In this document: piece by piece, positions 1 through 6,574 of the stretch
Position numbering within the stretch: position 1 is the first letter of the stretch
How the letters are laid out: each line of letters begins with the position of its first letter
Assembly (NCBI GenBank): GCA_041740315.1
Contig: JBGSMF010000253.1
Location: 1 to 11,035 of the forward strand
Length of the DNA stretch: 11,035 bases
DNA from: JBGSMF01 sp041740315
Lineage (GTDB): Bacteria > Chloroflexota > Anaerolineae > Fen-1058
Reading direction: 5' to 3'
Notes under the pieces: model-generated
The model's database searches: none
What the model was told of the DNA's origin: nothing
What the model saw: only the letters and a program-made list of their open reading frames with translations
Position numbers and translations under genes: made by a program

Positions 1-899
1 TCGCTCACGGCCACCGGGCAGCGGGTGTGAAAGCGGCAGCCGGCCGGCGGGTTGAGCGGACTGGGCACGTCGCCGGCCAGCACCACCCGCTCGCGTTTCA
101 GATCGGGGTCTGGAACGGGGATGGCCGACATTAGCGCCCGGGTGTAGGGGTGCTGTGGGCGGCTGTACAACGACTCTCTATCGGTCAACTCGACAATCTT
201 GCCCAAATACATCACGGCCACGCGGTCGCTGATATGTTCCACCACGCTCAAGTTGTGCGCAATGAACAGAAAAGTCAGGTTAAACTCTCGTTGCAGTTCT
301 CGCAAGATGTTGAGCACCTGAGCCTGGATAGATACATCCAACGCGCTGACCGGTTCGTCGCAGATAATGAACTTGGGTTTCATGGCCAGCGCGCGCGCGA
401 TGCCAATGCGCTGGCGCTGCCCGCCGGAAAATTCGTGGGGATAGCGGCGGGCGTGGTATTCTTCTAGGCCCACCTTGCGCAGCATTTCAACCACGGCCTG
501 GTTGCGTTTTTGAGCGTCGCGCAGACCGTGCGCTTTTAGCCCTTCGCCGATGCTGTCGCCGATGGGCATGCGCGGGTCGAGCGACGAGTAGGGGTCCTGG
601 AAAATGATTTGCATGTCGCGCCGCATGGCCTTGAGCGCCTGGCCTTGCAACGCAAACACATCTTGCCCCTCAAACAAGACTTGGCCGGCGGTGGCCGGGA
701 TCAGGCGCAGCAGGGTGCGTCCCACCGTGGTCTTGCCGCAGCCGGATTCTCCCACCAATCCCAGGCATTCACCCTGGCGCACGGCAAAGCTCACATCATC
801 CACCGCCTGCACCCAGCCCTGGACGCGCTGCACTATCCCGCCGTGGACCGGGAAATATTTCTTTAGGTTTTTAACTTCGATCAGGTTTGGCTTGGGCAT
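1..899 (-). CDS. dppF: Dipeptide/oligopeptide ABC importer, ATP-binding subunit DppF (3' end cut by window edge)
   Basis: This is the second of the two ATPases that power peptide import on the cytoplasmic side of the Dpp/Opp complex. The visible 299 residues hold a Walker A motif (GESGCGKT, about 50-57), a Q-loop (FQDP, about 100-103), the ABC signature (FSGGQRQR, about 157-164), Walker B with catalytic Glu (FIICDE, 177-182) and the H-loop His215. After the ABC domain comes the peptide-transporter C-terminal extension ending in GCRFHTRCP, which carries the first two cysteines of a likely iron-sulfur site. The family is usually 320-340 residues, so roughly 25-40 are missing off the left edge. 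The ATG at 897-899 lies 12 bases after the dppD stop; an in-frame GTG three codons upstream (906-908) is an alternative. The Shine-Dalgarno is weak, so translational coupling to dppD is likely. OppF is the alternative name; assignment to this subfamily is firm. Confidence 0.95.
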   Translation of the reverse strand, partial: MPKPNLIEVKNLKKYFPVHGGIVQRVQGWVQAVDDVSFAVRQGECLGLVGESGCGKTTVGRTLLRLIPATAGQVLFEGQDVFALQGQALKAMRRDMQIIFQDPYSSLDPRMPIGDSIGEGLKAHGLRDAQKRNQAVVEMLRKVGLEEYHARRYPHEFSGGQRQRIGIARALAMKPKFIICDEPVSALDVSIQAQVLNILRELQREFNLTFLFIAHNLSVVEHISDRVAVMYLGKIVELTDRESLYSRPQHPYTRALMSAIPVPDPDLKRERVVLAGDVPSPLNPPAGCRFHTRCPVAVS

Positions 900-911
900 A
901 ACTTTCACTCA

Positions 912-1892
912 TCACGAATACAGCCAACAACGGACGGTATGATTTTCGCCGACCGGCAGCAGTTCGGGGTCTTGAACCCCGCATTTTTCCAGCTTGTGTT
1001 CCAAGCGAGCGCGGCAGCGCGGCGCAAAGCGGCAGCCCGGCGGCAAGTCAACCAGGTTGGGCACGCTGCCGGGGATAACCTCGAGTTCGTCTTTGACTTT
1101 GCCCAAGACGGGCACCGAGCCGATCAGCCCGCGCGTGTAGGGGTGCTGGGGATTGCGAAACAGTGTTCGCACATCGGTTTGTTCCACAATGCGCCCGGCG
1201 TACATGACCGCCACGCGTTCACACATTTCGGCCACCACGCCCAGGTCGTGCGTGATCAGAATGATGGAGGTGTTCATGGTGCGATGCAGGTTGCGCATCA
1301 GGTCGAGGATTTGCGCCTGGATGGTTACGTCGAGCGCAGTGGTCGGCTCGTCGGCAATTAGCAATTCGGGCATGCAGGCCAGGCCCATGGCGATCATGAT
1401 GCGTTGGGCCATGCCGCCCGACATTTCGTGCGGGTATGCTTGCACGCGCTTTTCAGGCTCGGAAATGCCCACCTGTTTCATCAATTCAATCGCGCGCGCC
1501 AATCCCTTTTCTTTGCCCAGCTTTTGGTGAATATCTAGCACCTCGGAAATCTGGTCGCCCACTTTAAACACCGGGTTCAAGCAAGAGGTTGGTTGCTGAA
1601 AGATCATCGAGATACGGTTGCCACGAATCTGGCGCATCGCCTTTTCAGATAGCTTGACCAGGTTTTGCCCATCAAACCAAATTTCGCCGTCCACGATCTT
1701 GCCCGGCTGGCCGATCAGCCGCATGATTGAAAAGGACGTGACCGATTTGCCGCAGCCCGATTCTCCCACCAGCCCCAAGATTTCGCCGTGTTTCAGGTGA
1801 AAATCTACGCCGTCTACGGCCTTGACCACACCGTCTTCGGTGTAGAAATAGGTCTTTAGATTTTTGACTTCAAGTAACTTGTCATCTGACAC
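912..1892 (-). CDS. dppD: Dipeptide/oligopeptide ABC importer, ATP-binding subunit DppD
   Basis: This is the first of the paired ATPases of the peptide importer, 326 residues long (E. coli DppD is about 327). It has Walker A GESGCGKS (43-50), Q-loop FQQP (98-101), signature MSGGMAQR (157-164), Walker B LLIADE (177-182) and H-loop His215. The C-terminal extension contains Cys287, Cys293, Cys304 and Cys322. This C-x5-C-x10-C-x17-C spacing fits the 4Fe-4S domain known from dipeptide-transporter ATPases. The start codon is GTG (1890-1892), chosen because an AAGGTGA Shine-Dalgarno sits 6 bases upstream and the protein then begins SDDKLLEV, as the family does. It is followed 12 bases later by dppF and preceded by dppC with a 68-base gap. 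It should form a heterodimer with DppF on the DppB-DppC membrane pair. Confidence 0.96.
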   Translation of the reverse strand: MSDDKLLEVKNLKTYFYTEDGVVKAVDGVDFHLKHGEILGLVGESGCGKSVTSFSIMRLIGQPGKIVDGEIWFDGQNLVKLSEKAMRQIRGNRISMIFQQPTSCLNPVFKVGDQISEVLDIHQKLGKEKGLARAIELMKQVGISEPEKRVQAYPHEMSGGMAQRIMIAMGLACMPELLIADEPTTALDVTIQAQILDLMRNLHRTMNTSIILITHDLGVVAEMCERVAVMYAGRIVEQTDVRTLFRNPQHPYTRGLIGSVPVLGKVKDELEVIPGSVPNLVDLPPGCRFAPRCRARLEHKLEKCGVQDPELLPVGENHTVRCWLYS

Positions 1893-1898
1893 AGTTAT

Positions 1899-1905
1899 TC
1901 ACCTT
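1899..1905 (-). promoter_or_regulatory. Ribosome binding site deciding the GTG start of dppD
   Basis: On the minus strand AAGGTGA is followed by a 6-base spacer and then GTG. No in-frame ATG lies nearby at the N-terminus of the conserved ABC domain, so this site supports the GTG start. Confidence 0.6.
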
Positions 1906-1909
1906 GCAC

Positions 1910-1942
1910 TGACCAACAATGAATGACGGTCGTCGTTGGTCA
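1910..1942. repeat. Inverted repeat in the dppC-dppD gap
   Basis: TGACCAAC (1910-1917) pairs with GTTGGTCA (1935-1942). Inside it GACG (1925-1928) pairs with CGTC (1931-1934). The right arm is therefore a continuous 12 bases, while the left arm is broken by a 7-base bulge. There is no T-tract on the transcribed strand, so it is not a standard Rho-independent terminator. It could be an mRNA-stabilising or processing stem between the permease and ATPase cistrons; that role is inferred. Confidence 0.45.
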
Positions 1943-1960
1943 ATCGTCGTCAATCGTCGT
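1941..1960. repeat. Perfect 10-bp tandem duplication just after the dppC stop
   Basis: CAATCGTCGT occurs twice head to tail (1941-1950 and 1951-1960), directly next to the dppC stop codon at 1961-1963. A related CGTCGTTGGT stretch lies just before it at 1931-1940. It overlaps the right end of the inverted repeat by two bases. It looks like local slippage in the intergenic gap. Confidence 0.7.
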
Positions 1961-2866
1961 TTAACGTTTCAGGCGGGGGTCCAGCACGTCGCGCAGCCCG
2001 TCGCCCAGCAGGTTGAACCCCAGCACGCTGAGCATAATGGCCAGGCCAGGGAACGTGAGGGCCCACCACGCGCCGGCGTTGAGGAACTTGGCAGAGTCCG
2101 AAAGCATCGCGCCCCATTCGGGCCAGGGCGGTTGCTGGCCCAAGCCCAAAAAGCCCAGCGCGGCCATTTCCAGGACGGCCCCTGCAATGCCCAATGTGAA
2201 CTGCACAATGATGGGCGAAAGACTGTTGGGCAGGATATGCTCCATCAAAATGTTCCACTCGCTCACGCCCAGGCTGCGCGAGGCCATGACAAAATCTTGT
2301 TCGCGCAAGTACAGGGCCATCGAACGCGCCAGGCGAGCGTAGCCGGGAATGCTGACAATGCTAATCGCCATCAGCGCGTTGCCCAGACCTGGCCCGCGGA
2401 TTGCCACAATGACAATCGCCAGCAACAAGTCAGGCACTGCCATTAGGACATCCATCAGGCGCATCAATACGTTATCTACTCCCCCGGCAGCCATGCCGGC
2501 CACCAGTCCAATCATCACTCCGGCCATCGTCGCCAGCAATATGGAAAAAACGCCGACGGCCAGCGAGACGCGCGCGCCGTGCGCCAGGCGAACCAGCACG
2601 TCGCGCCCCAGCGAATCGGTCCCGAACCAGTGCGCGGAACTGGGCGGCTTGAGGCGATTAGCCGGGTTCGAGTCTATGGTGGCGTCATACGGGTAGACAA
2701 CCGGCGCCAGAACGGCGACCAGCACAAAGAACAAGATCAATGCCATGCCCATTTGCGCCGAACGGTGGCGGATCAACCGGCGCGCTACAATCGCCCACGG
2801 GCTGCGAACGGGAGTGGTGATGGCGTCTGCTGTTTGGCTGATTTCGTCAAATGTAACTTGGCTCAT
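1961..2866 (-). CDS. dppC: Dipeptide ABC importer, permease subunit DppC
   Basis: This is one of two inner-membrane permeases of the peptide importer, 301 residues (E. coli DppC is 300). An N-terminal cytoplasmic stretch of about 35 residues leads into a first membrane helix (about 38-58). The family hallmark HWFGTDSLGRDVLVR (79-93) marks the OppC-type N-terminal domain junction. Five further hydrophobic segments follow. The EAA coupling loop, which contacts the ATPases, is near residues 190-212 (DFVMASRSLG through HILPN). The C-terminus GDGLRDVLDPRLKR is typical. The ATG at 2864-2866 lies 20 bases after the dppB stop with a modest GGTGG upstream. The sequence resembles E. coli DppC more than OppC, notably in the stretch around LGFLGLG. 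It pairs with DppB to form the translocation pore. Confidence 0.96.
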   Translation of the reverse strand: MSQVTFDEISQTADAITTPVRSPWAIVARRLIRHRSAQMGMALILFFVLVAVLAPVVYPYDATIDSNPANRLKPPSSAHWFGTDSLGRDVLVRLAHGARVSLAVGVFSILLATMAGVMIGLVAGMAAGGVDNVLMRLMDVLMAVPDLLLAIVIVAIRGPGLGNALMAISIVSIPGYARLARSMALYLREQDFVMASRSLGVSEWNILMEHILPNSLSPIIVQFTLGIAGAVLEMAALGFLGLGQQPPWPEWGAMLSDSAKFLNAGAWWALTFPGLAIMLSVLGFNLLGDGLRDVLDPRLKR

Positions 2867-2886
2867 TCTCTACCACCAACTTTGCC

Positions 2887-3891
2887 CTATTGCAAGCGGA
2901 TACGCGGATCGAGAAAGGCATACGAAATGTCCACCAGCAAATTGACAAACACAACAAGGACTGCGATGAACAATGTCACCCCCTGCACAATGGGATAATC
3001 ACGCGAAAGGATGGAATCGTACACCCAACGTCCAATGCCCGGCCACGAAAAGATCGTTTCGGTCAGAATGGCGCCGGCCAACAATCTCCCAATCTGCATG
3101 CCGGCCGTGGTCACCACCGGCAGGAGCGCGTTGCGCAGAGCGTGTTTGAGGATGACGGCAATCGGGTTTAGCCCTTTGGCCCATGCCGTGCGCACATAAT
3201 CCTGGTTCAGCACATCTAACATGGAGGAGCGGGTCATGCGAGCGATATATGCAAGTGGAATGGTGCTGAGCGCAACGGCTGGCATGACAAGATGGCGTAG
3301 CCAATCCAACAGCACGACAGAATTGTTTTGGATGAGGGCATCTATCAAGACAAAGTGTGTAATGGGTTTATATGAAAGCGTCGCCGTGATGTATGCACTA
3401 GTGGGCAGCCAATGCCACATCACACTAAATAGGGCCTGCATCATCAGCCCTAGCCAAAAAATGGGCATCGAAACGCCCACCAGCGACAGCAGCATGGTGC
3501 CATTGTCGAACCACGAGTTTCGGTTGACGGCTGAAAACACGCCGGCTGGAATGCCAAAGAGAATAGCCAGTACCATGGCTGCCAGGCTAAGTTCCACGGT
3601 GGCCGGGAAGCGGATCATCAACTCTTGAGTGATAGAATCACGCCGGAGAATGGATTCGCCCAGGTCACCCTGCACGACCTTGCCCATATAGAGCAGGTAT
3701 TGCTTCCACAGCGGCTCATCTAATCCCAGGCTGATACGGACGCGCGCCAGGCTTTCGGGCGTGGCGCGCTCGCCCAGCATCGCTATAGCTGGATCGCCAG
3801 GGATAAGGTGAATGAAACTGAAAATTAGGATTGATACGCCTAGGATAACAGGCACAGCCGATAAAACGCGACGTAAGAGGTATCCAATCAA
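2887..3891 (-). CDS. dppB: Dipeptide ABC importer, permease subunit DppB (TTG start)
   Basis: This is the partner permease, 334 residues (E. coli DppB is 339). The first helix (about 9-30) is followed by the conserved PGDPAIAMLGER segment and QGDLGES (74-80). It has the long periplasmic loop around 155-195 that separates DppB from the shorter OppB. The EAA loop lies near 231-256 (QDYVRTAWAKGL, then HALRNALLP), followed by LLAGAILTETIFSWPGIGRW (270-289). The start codon is TTG at 3889-3891. Upstream the reading frame runs into the intergenic hairpin, and AAGGAGAGG lies 5 bases before the TTG, so no ATG alternative is better. The gene follows dppA by 60 bases and precedes dppC by 20. One 60-base line counted by hand (3301-3360) is only 45% GC, lower than the ATPase genes. 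Confidence 0.95.
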   Translation of the reverse strand: MIGYLLRRVLSAVPVILGVSILIFSFIHLIPGDPAIAMLGERATPESLARVRISLGLDEPLWKQYLLYMGKVVQGDLGESILRRDSITQELMIRFPATVELSLAAMVLAILFGIPAGVFSAVNRNSWFDNGTMLLSLVGVSMPIFWLGLMMQALFSVMWHWLPTSAYITATLSYKPITHFVLIDALIQNNSVVLLDWLRHLVMPAVALSTIPLAYIARMTRSSMLDVLNQDYVRTAWAKGLNPIAVILKHALRNALLPVVTTAGMQIGRLLAGAILTETIFSWPGIGRWVYDSILSRDYPIVQGVTLFIAVLVVFVNLLVDISYAFLDPRIRLQ

Positions 3892-3896
3892 GGTTG

Positions 3897-3905
3897 CCTC
3901 TCCTT
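3897..3905 (-). promoter_or_regulatory. Ribosome binding site deciding the TTG start of dppB
   Basis: AAGGAGAGG on the minus strand is separated by CAACC from the TTG start. It begins only four bases after the foot of the intergenic hairpin, so hairpin formation could affect ribosome access as well as transcription. Confidence 0.75.
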
Positions 3906-3909
3906 ACAG

Positions 3910-3944
3910 AAAACCCGAAGGGTCTACAAGACCCTTCGGGTTTT
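3910..3944 (-). terminator. Intercistronic Rho-independent terminator or attenuator between dppA and dppB
   Basis: A perfect 15-bp inverted repeat (3910-3924 and 3930-3944) encloses a 5-base loop. On the transcribed minus strand the stem runs AAAACCCGAAGGGTC, loop, GACCCTTCGGGTTTT, and continues CTGTAAGG. The terminal TTTT plus CTGT forms a short, imperfect U-tract. It starts 7 bases after the dppA stop codon. Its place after the binding-protein gene and before the permease gene is the usual site for partial termination that makes binding protein exceed membrane complex. The A-tract on the other arm means it could also end transcription from the opposite side, but no plus-strand gene is present. 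Confidence 0.85.
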
Positions 3945-3951
3945 GCGAGAG

Positions 3952-5670
3952 TTACTTGGCGATCTCGACCGTGTTAAAGTACTCTGTGCCGGTCGGGTTC
4001 GGAACGTAGCCCTTGACCTTGGCGCTAAAGGCCAACGGCGGTTGGTTGTTGGCAATAAAGATTCGCAGTGCCTTGTCGTGGACCATCTGTTCAGCCTGCT
4101 GGTACAGCGGGGTGCGGTCAGACTGGCTGATCGTCGTGGCGGCTTTCTTTAGAATATCCGAGACTTCTTTGTCGGCAAAGAACCCTTCCATTGCTTTCGG
4201 AGTGTCCTTTGCGTCCATGCAGAAAAAGTAGCAGATAAAGTTGTCCGGGTCGCCGTTATCGCCTGTCCAGCCCAGCATATACAGCGGCAGCTCGCCCTTG
4301 GTCCGCATGTCGAGATAGACTGACCAATCTAGAGTCTTGAGCTCAACCTGAATGCCAGCCTTGGCCAGATCGGCCGCCATGGCTTCGGCAATGTCTTTGG
4401 GCGAGGGGTAGTATGGGCGCGAAACCGGCATATACCAGAACTCGAGCGGCTTTTTGGCGCCGTCTGCCCAAGTGATTTCCTTCAGGCCATCCTTGAAACC
4501 AGCCTCGGCCAGCAGCGCCTTGGCCTTGTCGGTGCTGTATTCATAGTCTTGGATATCTTTGTTATAGCCCCACAGCGATGGTGGAATGAATTCCTTGGCC
4601 ACCAGGCCGTTCCCAGCATAGAAAGCGTCTACGATGGCTTGCTTGTTGATGGCGTGGGCAAACGCCTGGCGCACCCTGACATCCTGGAATTCCTTGATGT
4701 TAAAGTTAAAGGCCACATAGCCGGTGTTGTTGGGTGGTCGCAAGACGAGCTGCAAGTTCGAATCGCCCTTGACAGTTGGAATGGCATCAGGTTCCATGCC
4801 TTCCAAACCGTGAATTTCGCCAGCCTTGAGCGCATTCAAGCGGGCCGAGTTATCCTTGATGTTGCGGATGATGACCTCGTCCACCTTGGCGGCGTTAGCT
4901 GTGTCCCAGTAATCGGGGTTCTTTGCCAATGTGACATGTTGATCTGGCTTCCACTCGACGAACTTGAATGGGCCAGTGCCAACCGGGGTCTTGCACGAAT
5001 CCAGGCCGGCCTTTTCCAGCGCGGTTGGGCTCCAGAAGACAAAAACGAACATGGCCAGGTTGTTCAGGAATGGCCCCTGCGGGTCTTTGAGCGTAAACAC
5101 AACGGTGGTCTCGTCTTTGGCTTCAACCTTGATAATGATGCTGTCGCCGTCAAAGCCACCAAACTGATTTCCATAGTAATCAAAAGTCATGCCGGCGTCC
5201 ACCTGGGCTTTGTGCAGTGGGTTGCTAGAGTTGGCCCAGTAATCCCAGTTCTTGACCACGGCCTCGGCGTTGAACGGCGTGCCGTCGTGGAACTTGACGC
5301 CCTTGCGCAGGGTAAAGGTCCATACCTTGCCGTCGGCCGACGTTTCCCACTTTTCGGCCAGGCTGGGGACGACGTTGGTGGTGGCGCCATCAAACTTGAC
5401 CAGGCCCTCAAAGATCTGGTTGGTCACGCGGCCAGAAATGCCGTCGGTGATGATGGTCGGGTCAAGGCAGACCGGCTCGCCCTGTGCGCCAAAGATAAAG
5501 GAGATCTTTTCGGGCGGCTTGGGTGTGTCGGCTGGCTTTTCGGTCGGCTTGGCTTCAGGCGGCGTGGTTGCCTGGGGCGCAGTGGTTGCGGCCCCGCCGC
5601 ACGCGCTGAGCAGGGTGGATACAATCACCAAAATTGAGATTACAACAAGCATATATTTGTTGCGTAACAT
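3952..5670 (-). CDS. dppA: Dipeptide/oligopeptide-binding lipoprotein DppA (SBP family 5)
   Basis: This is the extracytoplasmic receptor that captures peptides and delivers them to DppBCDF. The 572 residues start with a lipoprotein signal peptide (helix 8-21) and lipobox LSAC, with the lipidated cysteine at position 24. A disordered Ala/Thr/Pro/Lys-rich linker runs to about residue 55. The SBP_bac_5 domain then begins, including LVKFDGATTNVVPSLAEKWE, a WTFTLRKGVKFHDGTPF segment and NPIGTGPF-like VGTGPFKFVEW. Segments such as PPSLWGYNKDIQDYEY, RPYYPSPKDIAE and GWTGDNGDPDNF closely follow E. coli DppA as I remember it, which favours a dipeptide-type receptor. Precise specificity cannot be read from sequence. 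The ATG at 5668-5670 has GGAGGAGG six bases upstream. It heads the dpp cluster and is followed by a terminator-like hairpin. Confidence 0.95.
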   Translation of the reverse strand: MLRNKYMLVVISILVIVSTLLSACGGAATTAPQATTPPEAKPTEKPADTPKPPEKISFIFGAQGEPVCLDPTIITDGISGRVTNQIFEGLVKFDGATTNVVPSLAEKWETSADGKVWTFTLRKGVKFHDGTPFNAEAVVKNWDYWANSSNPLHKAQVDAGMTFDYYGNQFGGFDGDSIIIKVEAKDETTVVFTLKDPQGPFLNNLAMFVFVFWSPTALEKAGLDSCKTPVGTGPFKFVEWKPDQHVTLAKNPDYWDTANAAKVDEVIIRNIKDNSARLNALKAGEIHGLEGMEPDAIPTVKGDSNLQLVLRPPNNTGYVAFNFNIKEFQDVRVRQAFAHAINKQAIVDAFYAGNGLVAKEFIPPSLWGYNKDIQDYEYSTDKAKALLAEAGFKDGLKEITWADGAKKPLEFWYMPVSRPYYPSPKDIAEAMAADLAKAGIQVELKTLDWSVYLDMRTKGELPLYMLGWTGDNGDPDNFICYFFCMDAKDTPKAMEGFFADKEVSDILKKAATTISQSDRTPLYQQAEQMVHDKALRIFIANNQPPLAFSAKVKGYVPNPTGTEYFNTVEIAK

Positions 5671-5676
5671 TTTCTT

Positions 5677-5684
5677 CCTCCTCC
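5677..5684 (-). promoter_or_regulatory. Strong ribosome binding site of dppA
   Basis: GGAGGAGG on the minus strand is six bases (AAGAAA) before the ATG of dppA. This is near-ideal and fits high expression of the binding protein. Confidence 0.85.
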
Positions 5685-5690
5685 GAACTA

Positions 5691-5803
5691 GATTTTAAAT
5701 TTCAGATTCAAGACTTTAAATTTCAAATTATTATCTCGAATGGCAACCTCCTTTCTATCCCGAATTCAAACGGCGGTTATGATCTGATTTTAAATTTGGA
5801 ATT
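5691..5803. repeat. Three copies of an 18-bp AT-rich repeat
   Basis: Copies lie at 5691-5708 (GATTTTAAATTTCAGATT), 5712-5729 (GACTTTAAATTTCAAATT) and 5786-5803 (GATTTTAAATTTGGAATT). The first two match at 16 of 18 bases and form a tandem of period 21. The third matches the first at 15 of 18 and is separated by a 56-base non-repeat segment. The core TTTAAATTT is partly palindromic. Similar low-complexity blocks are seen in gaps of some environmental bacterial genomes, but I cannot name a family. Confidence 0.7.
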
Positions 5804-5810
5804 TAGAATT

Positions 5811-6524
5811 TTACGTGATGCCCAGGTAAGCTTTGCGCACCATCTCATTGGTTCGCAGCGCCTCAGCCTTGTCTTGAAGCACAACCGCGCCCGTTTCCAG
5901 CACATAGCCGCGATCGGCCACCGACAGGGCCACGCGCGCATTTTGCTCCACCAGCAAAATGGTCGTCCCCTCTTGGTGAAGCTGTCTGATAGTGTCAAAG
6001 ATACTGTCTACCAGCACGGGCGCCAGTCCCATTGAAGGCTCATCCATCAGCAGCACCCGAGGCTTGGCCATCAATGCCCGCCCGGTGGCTAACATTTGCT
6101 GTTCGCCACCCGATAGGGTGCCGCCCAGTTGGCTGCGTCGCTCTTTGAGGCGGGGGAAGAGTGTAAACACGCGTTCCATGCTCTGGGCGATCCCGTTTTT
6201 GTCGGTGCGGGTAAAAGCGCCCATCGCCAGATTTTCTGTCACCGTCAGCCGGCCAAAGATGCGTCGTCCTTCAGGCACCTGCACCACGCCTTGGGACACA
6301 ATCTCGTGAGGCTTGTATTGGCTCAAGTCTTGGCCAGCCAGCCTGGCGCAGCCTTGGCGCGGGCGCAGGATACCGCTGATGGTATTGAGCGTGGTGGTCT
6401 TGCCGGCCCCGTTCGCCCCAATGAGCGTGACGATTTCGCCTTCTTCGACGGTCAGCGAGATGCCTTTGAGGGCGTGGATGTGACCATAGTAAGTATGAAC
6501 GTTTTCAAGTTCGAGGAGTGCCAT
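5811..6524 (-). CDS. livF: Branched-chain amino acid ABC importer, ATP-binding subunit LivF
   Basis: This is one of two cytoplasmic ATPases of a HAAT-family (Liv) importer, 237 residues, normal length. It has Walker A GANGAGKT (36-43), the LivF hallmark VPEGRRIF (83-90), signature LSGGEQQ (137-143), Walker B VLLMDE (157-162) and LLVEQN (190-195). Gln194 in the switch position is usual for LivF rather than a defect. The ATG at 6522-6524 has TAGGA upstream with a 7-base spacer. It would normally directly follow livG. Here two extracellular-protein genes separate them, with 50 bases between the protease stop and this start. An ATPase of a urea or amide importer of the same family is possible but less likely. 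No substrate-binding protein for this system is in the window. Confidence 0.95.
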   Translation of the reverse strand: MALLELENVHTYYGHIHALKGISLTVEEGEIVTLIGANGAGKTTTLNTISGILRPRQGCARLAGQDLSQYKPHEIVSQGVVQVPEGRRIFGRLTVTENLAMGAFTRTDKNGIAQSMERVFTLFPRLKERRSQLGGTLSGGEQQMLATGRALMAKPRVLLMDEPSMGLAPVLVDSIFDTIRQLHQEGTTILLVEQNARVALSVADRGYVLETGAVVLQDKAEALRTNEMVRKAYLGIT

Positions 6525-6574
6525 AATCTAGTCCTATAGTCTGATAGTCATTTAGCTTGATAGGTGTATGAAAA

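Larger units (their letters stand above)
5671..5810. other. AT-rich livF-dppA intergenic region
   Basis: This 140-base spacer is the longest non-coding gap in the window and the most likely place for a dpp promoter. It holds three copies of an AT-rich 18-base repeat, a second Shine-Dalgarno-like AAAGGAGG (5747-5754), and a small AT-only stem (5791-5796 with 5800-5805) just after the livF stop that lacks a T-tract. A GATAAT hexamer on the minus strand resembles a -10 box, but I find no good -35 at 16-18 bases, so I do not call a promoter. No strong terminator follows livF, so read-through from the liv cluster is possible. Confidence 0.6.

Noticed and set aside
1919..2446. 175-codon plus-strand frame opposite dppC
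   Set aside because: Low-complexity Gln/Arg/His-rich translation, antisense to an unambiguous permease, with no family resemblance.
4549..5637. 362-codon open frame on the plus strand opposite dppA
   Set aside because: It lies wholly antisense to a strongly conserved binding-protein gene, has no recognisable domain and arises from codon bias in the real gene.
5747..5754. Using this AAAGGAGG as the ribosome binding site of dppA itself
   Set aside because: It is over 70 bases from the dppA ATG, which has its own GGAGGAGG at the correct distance.
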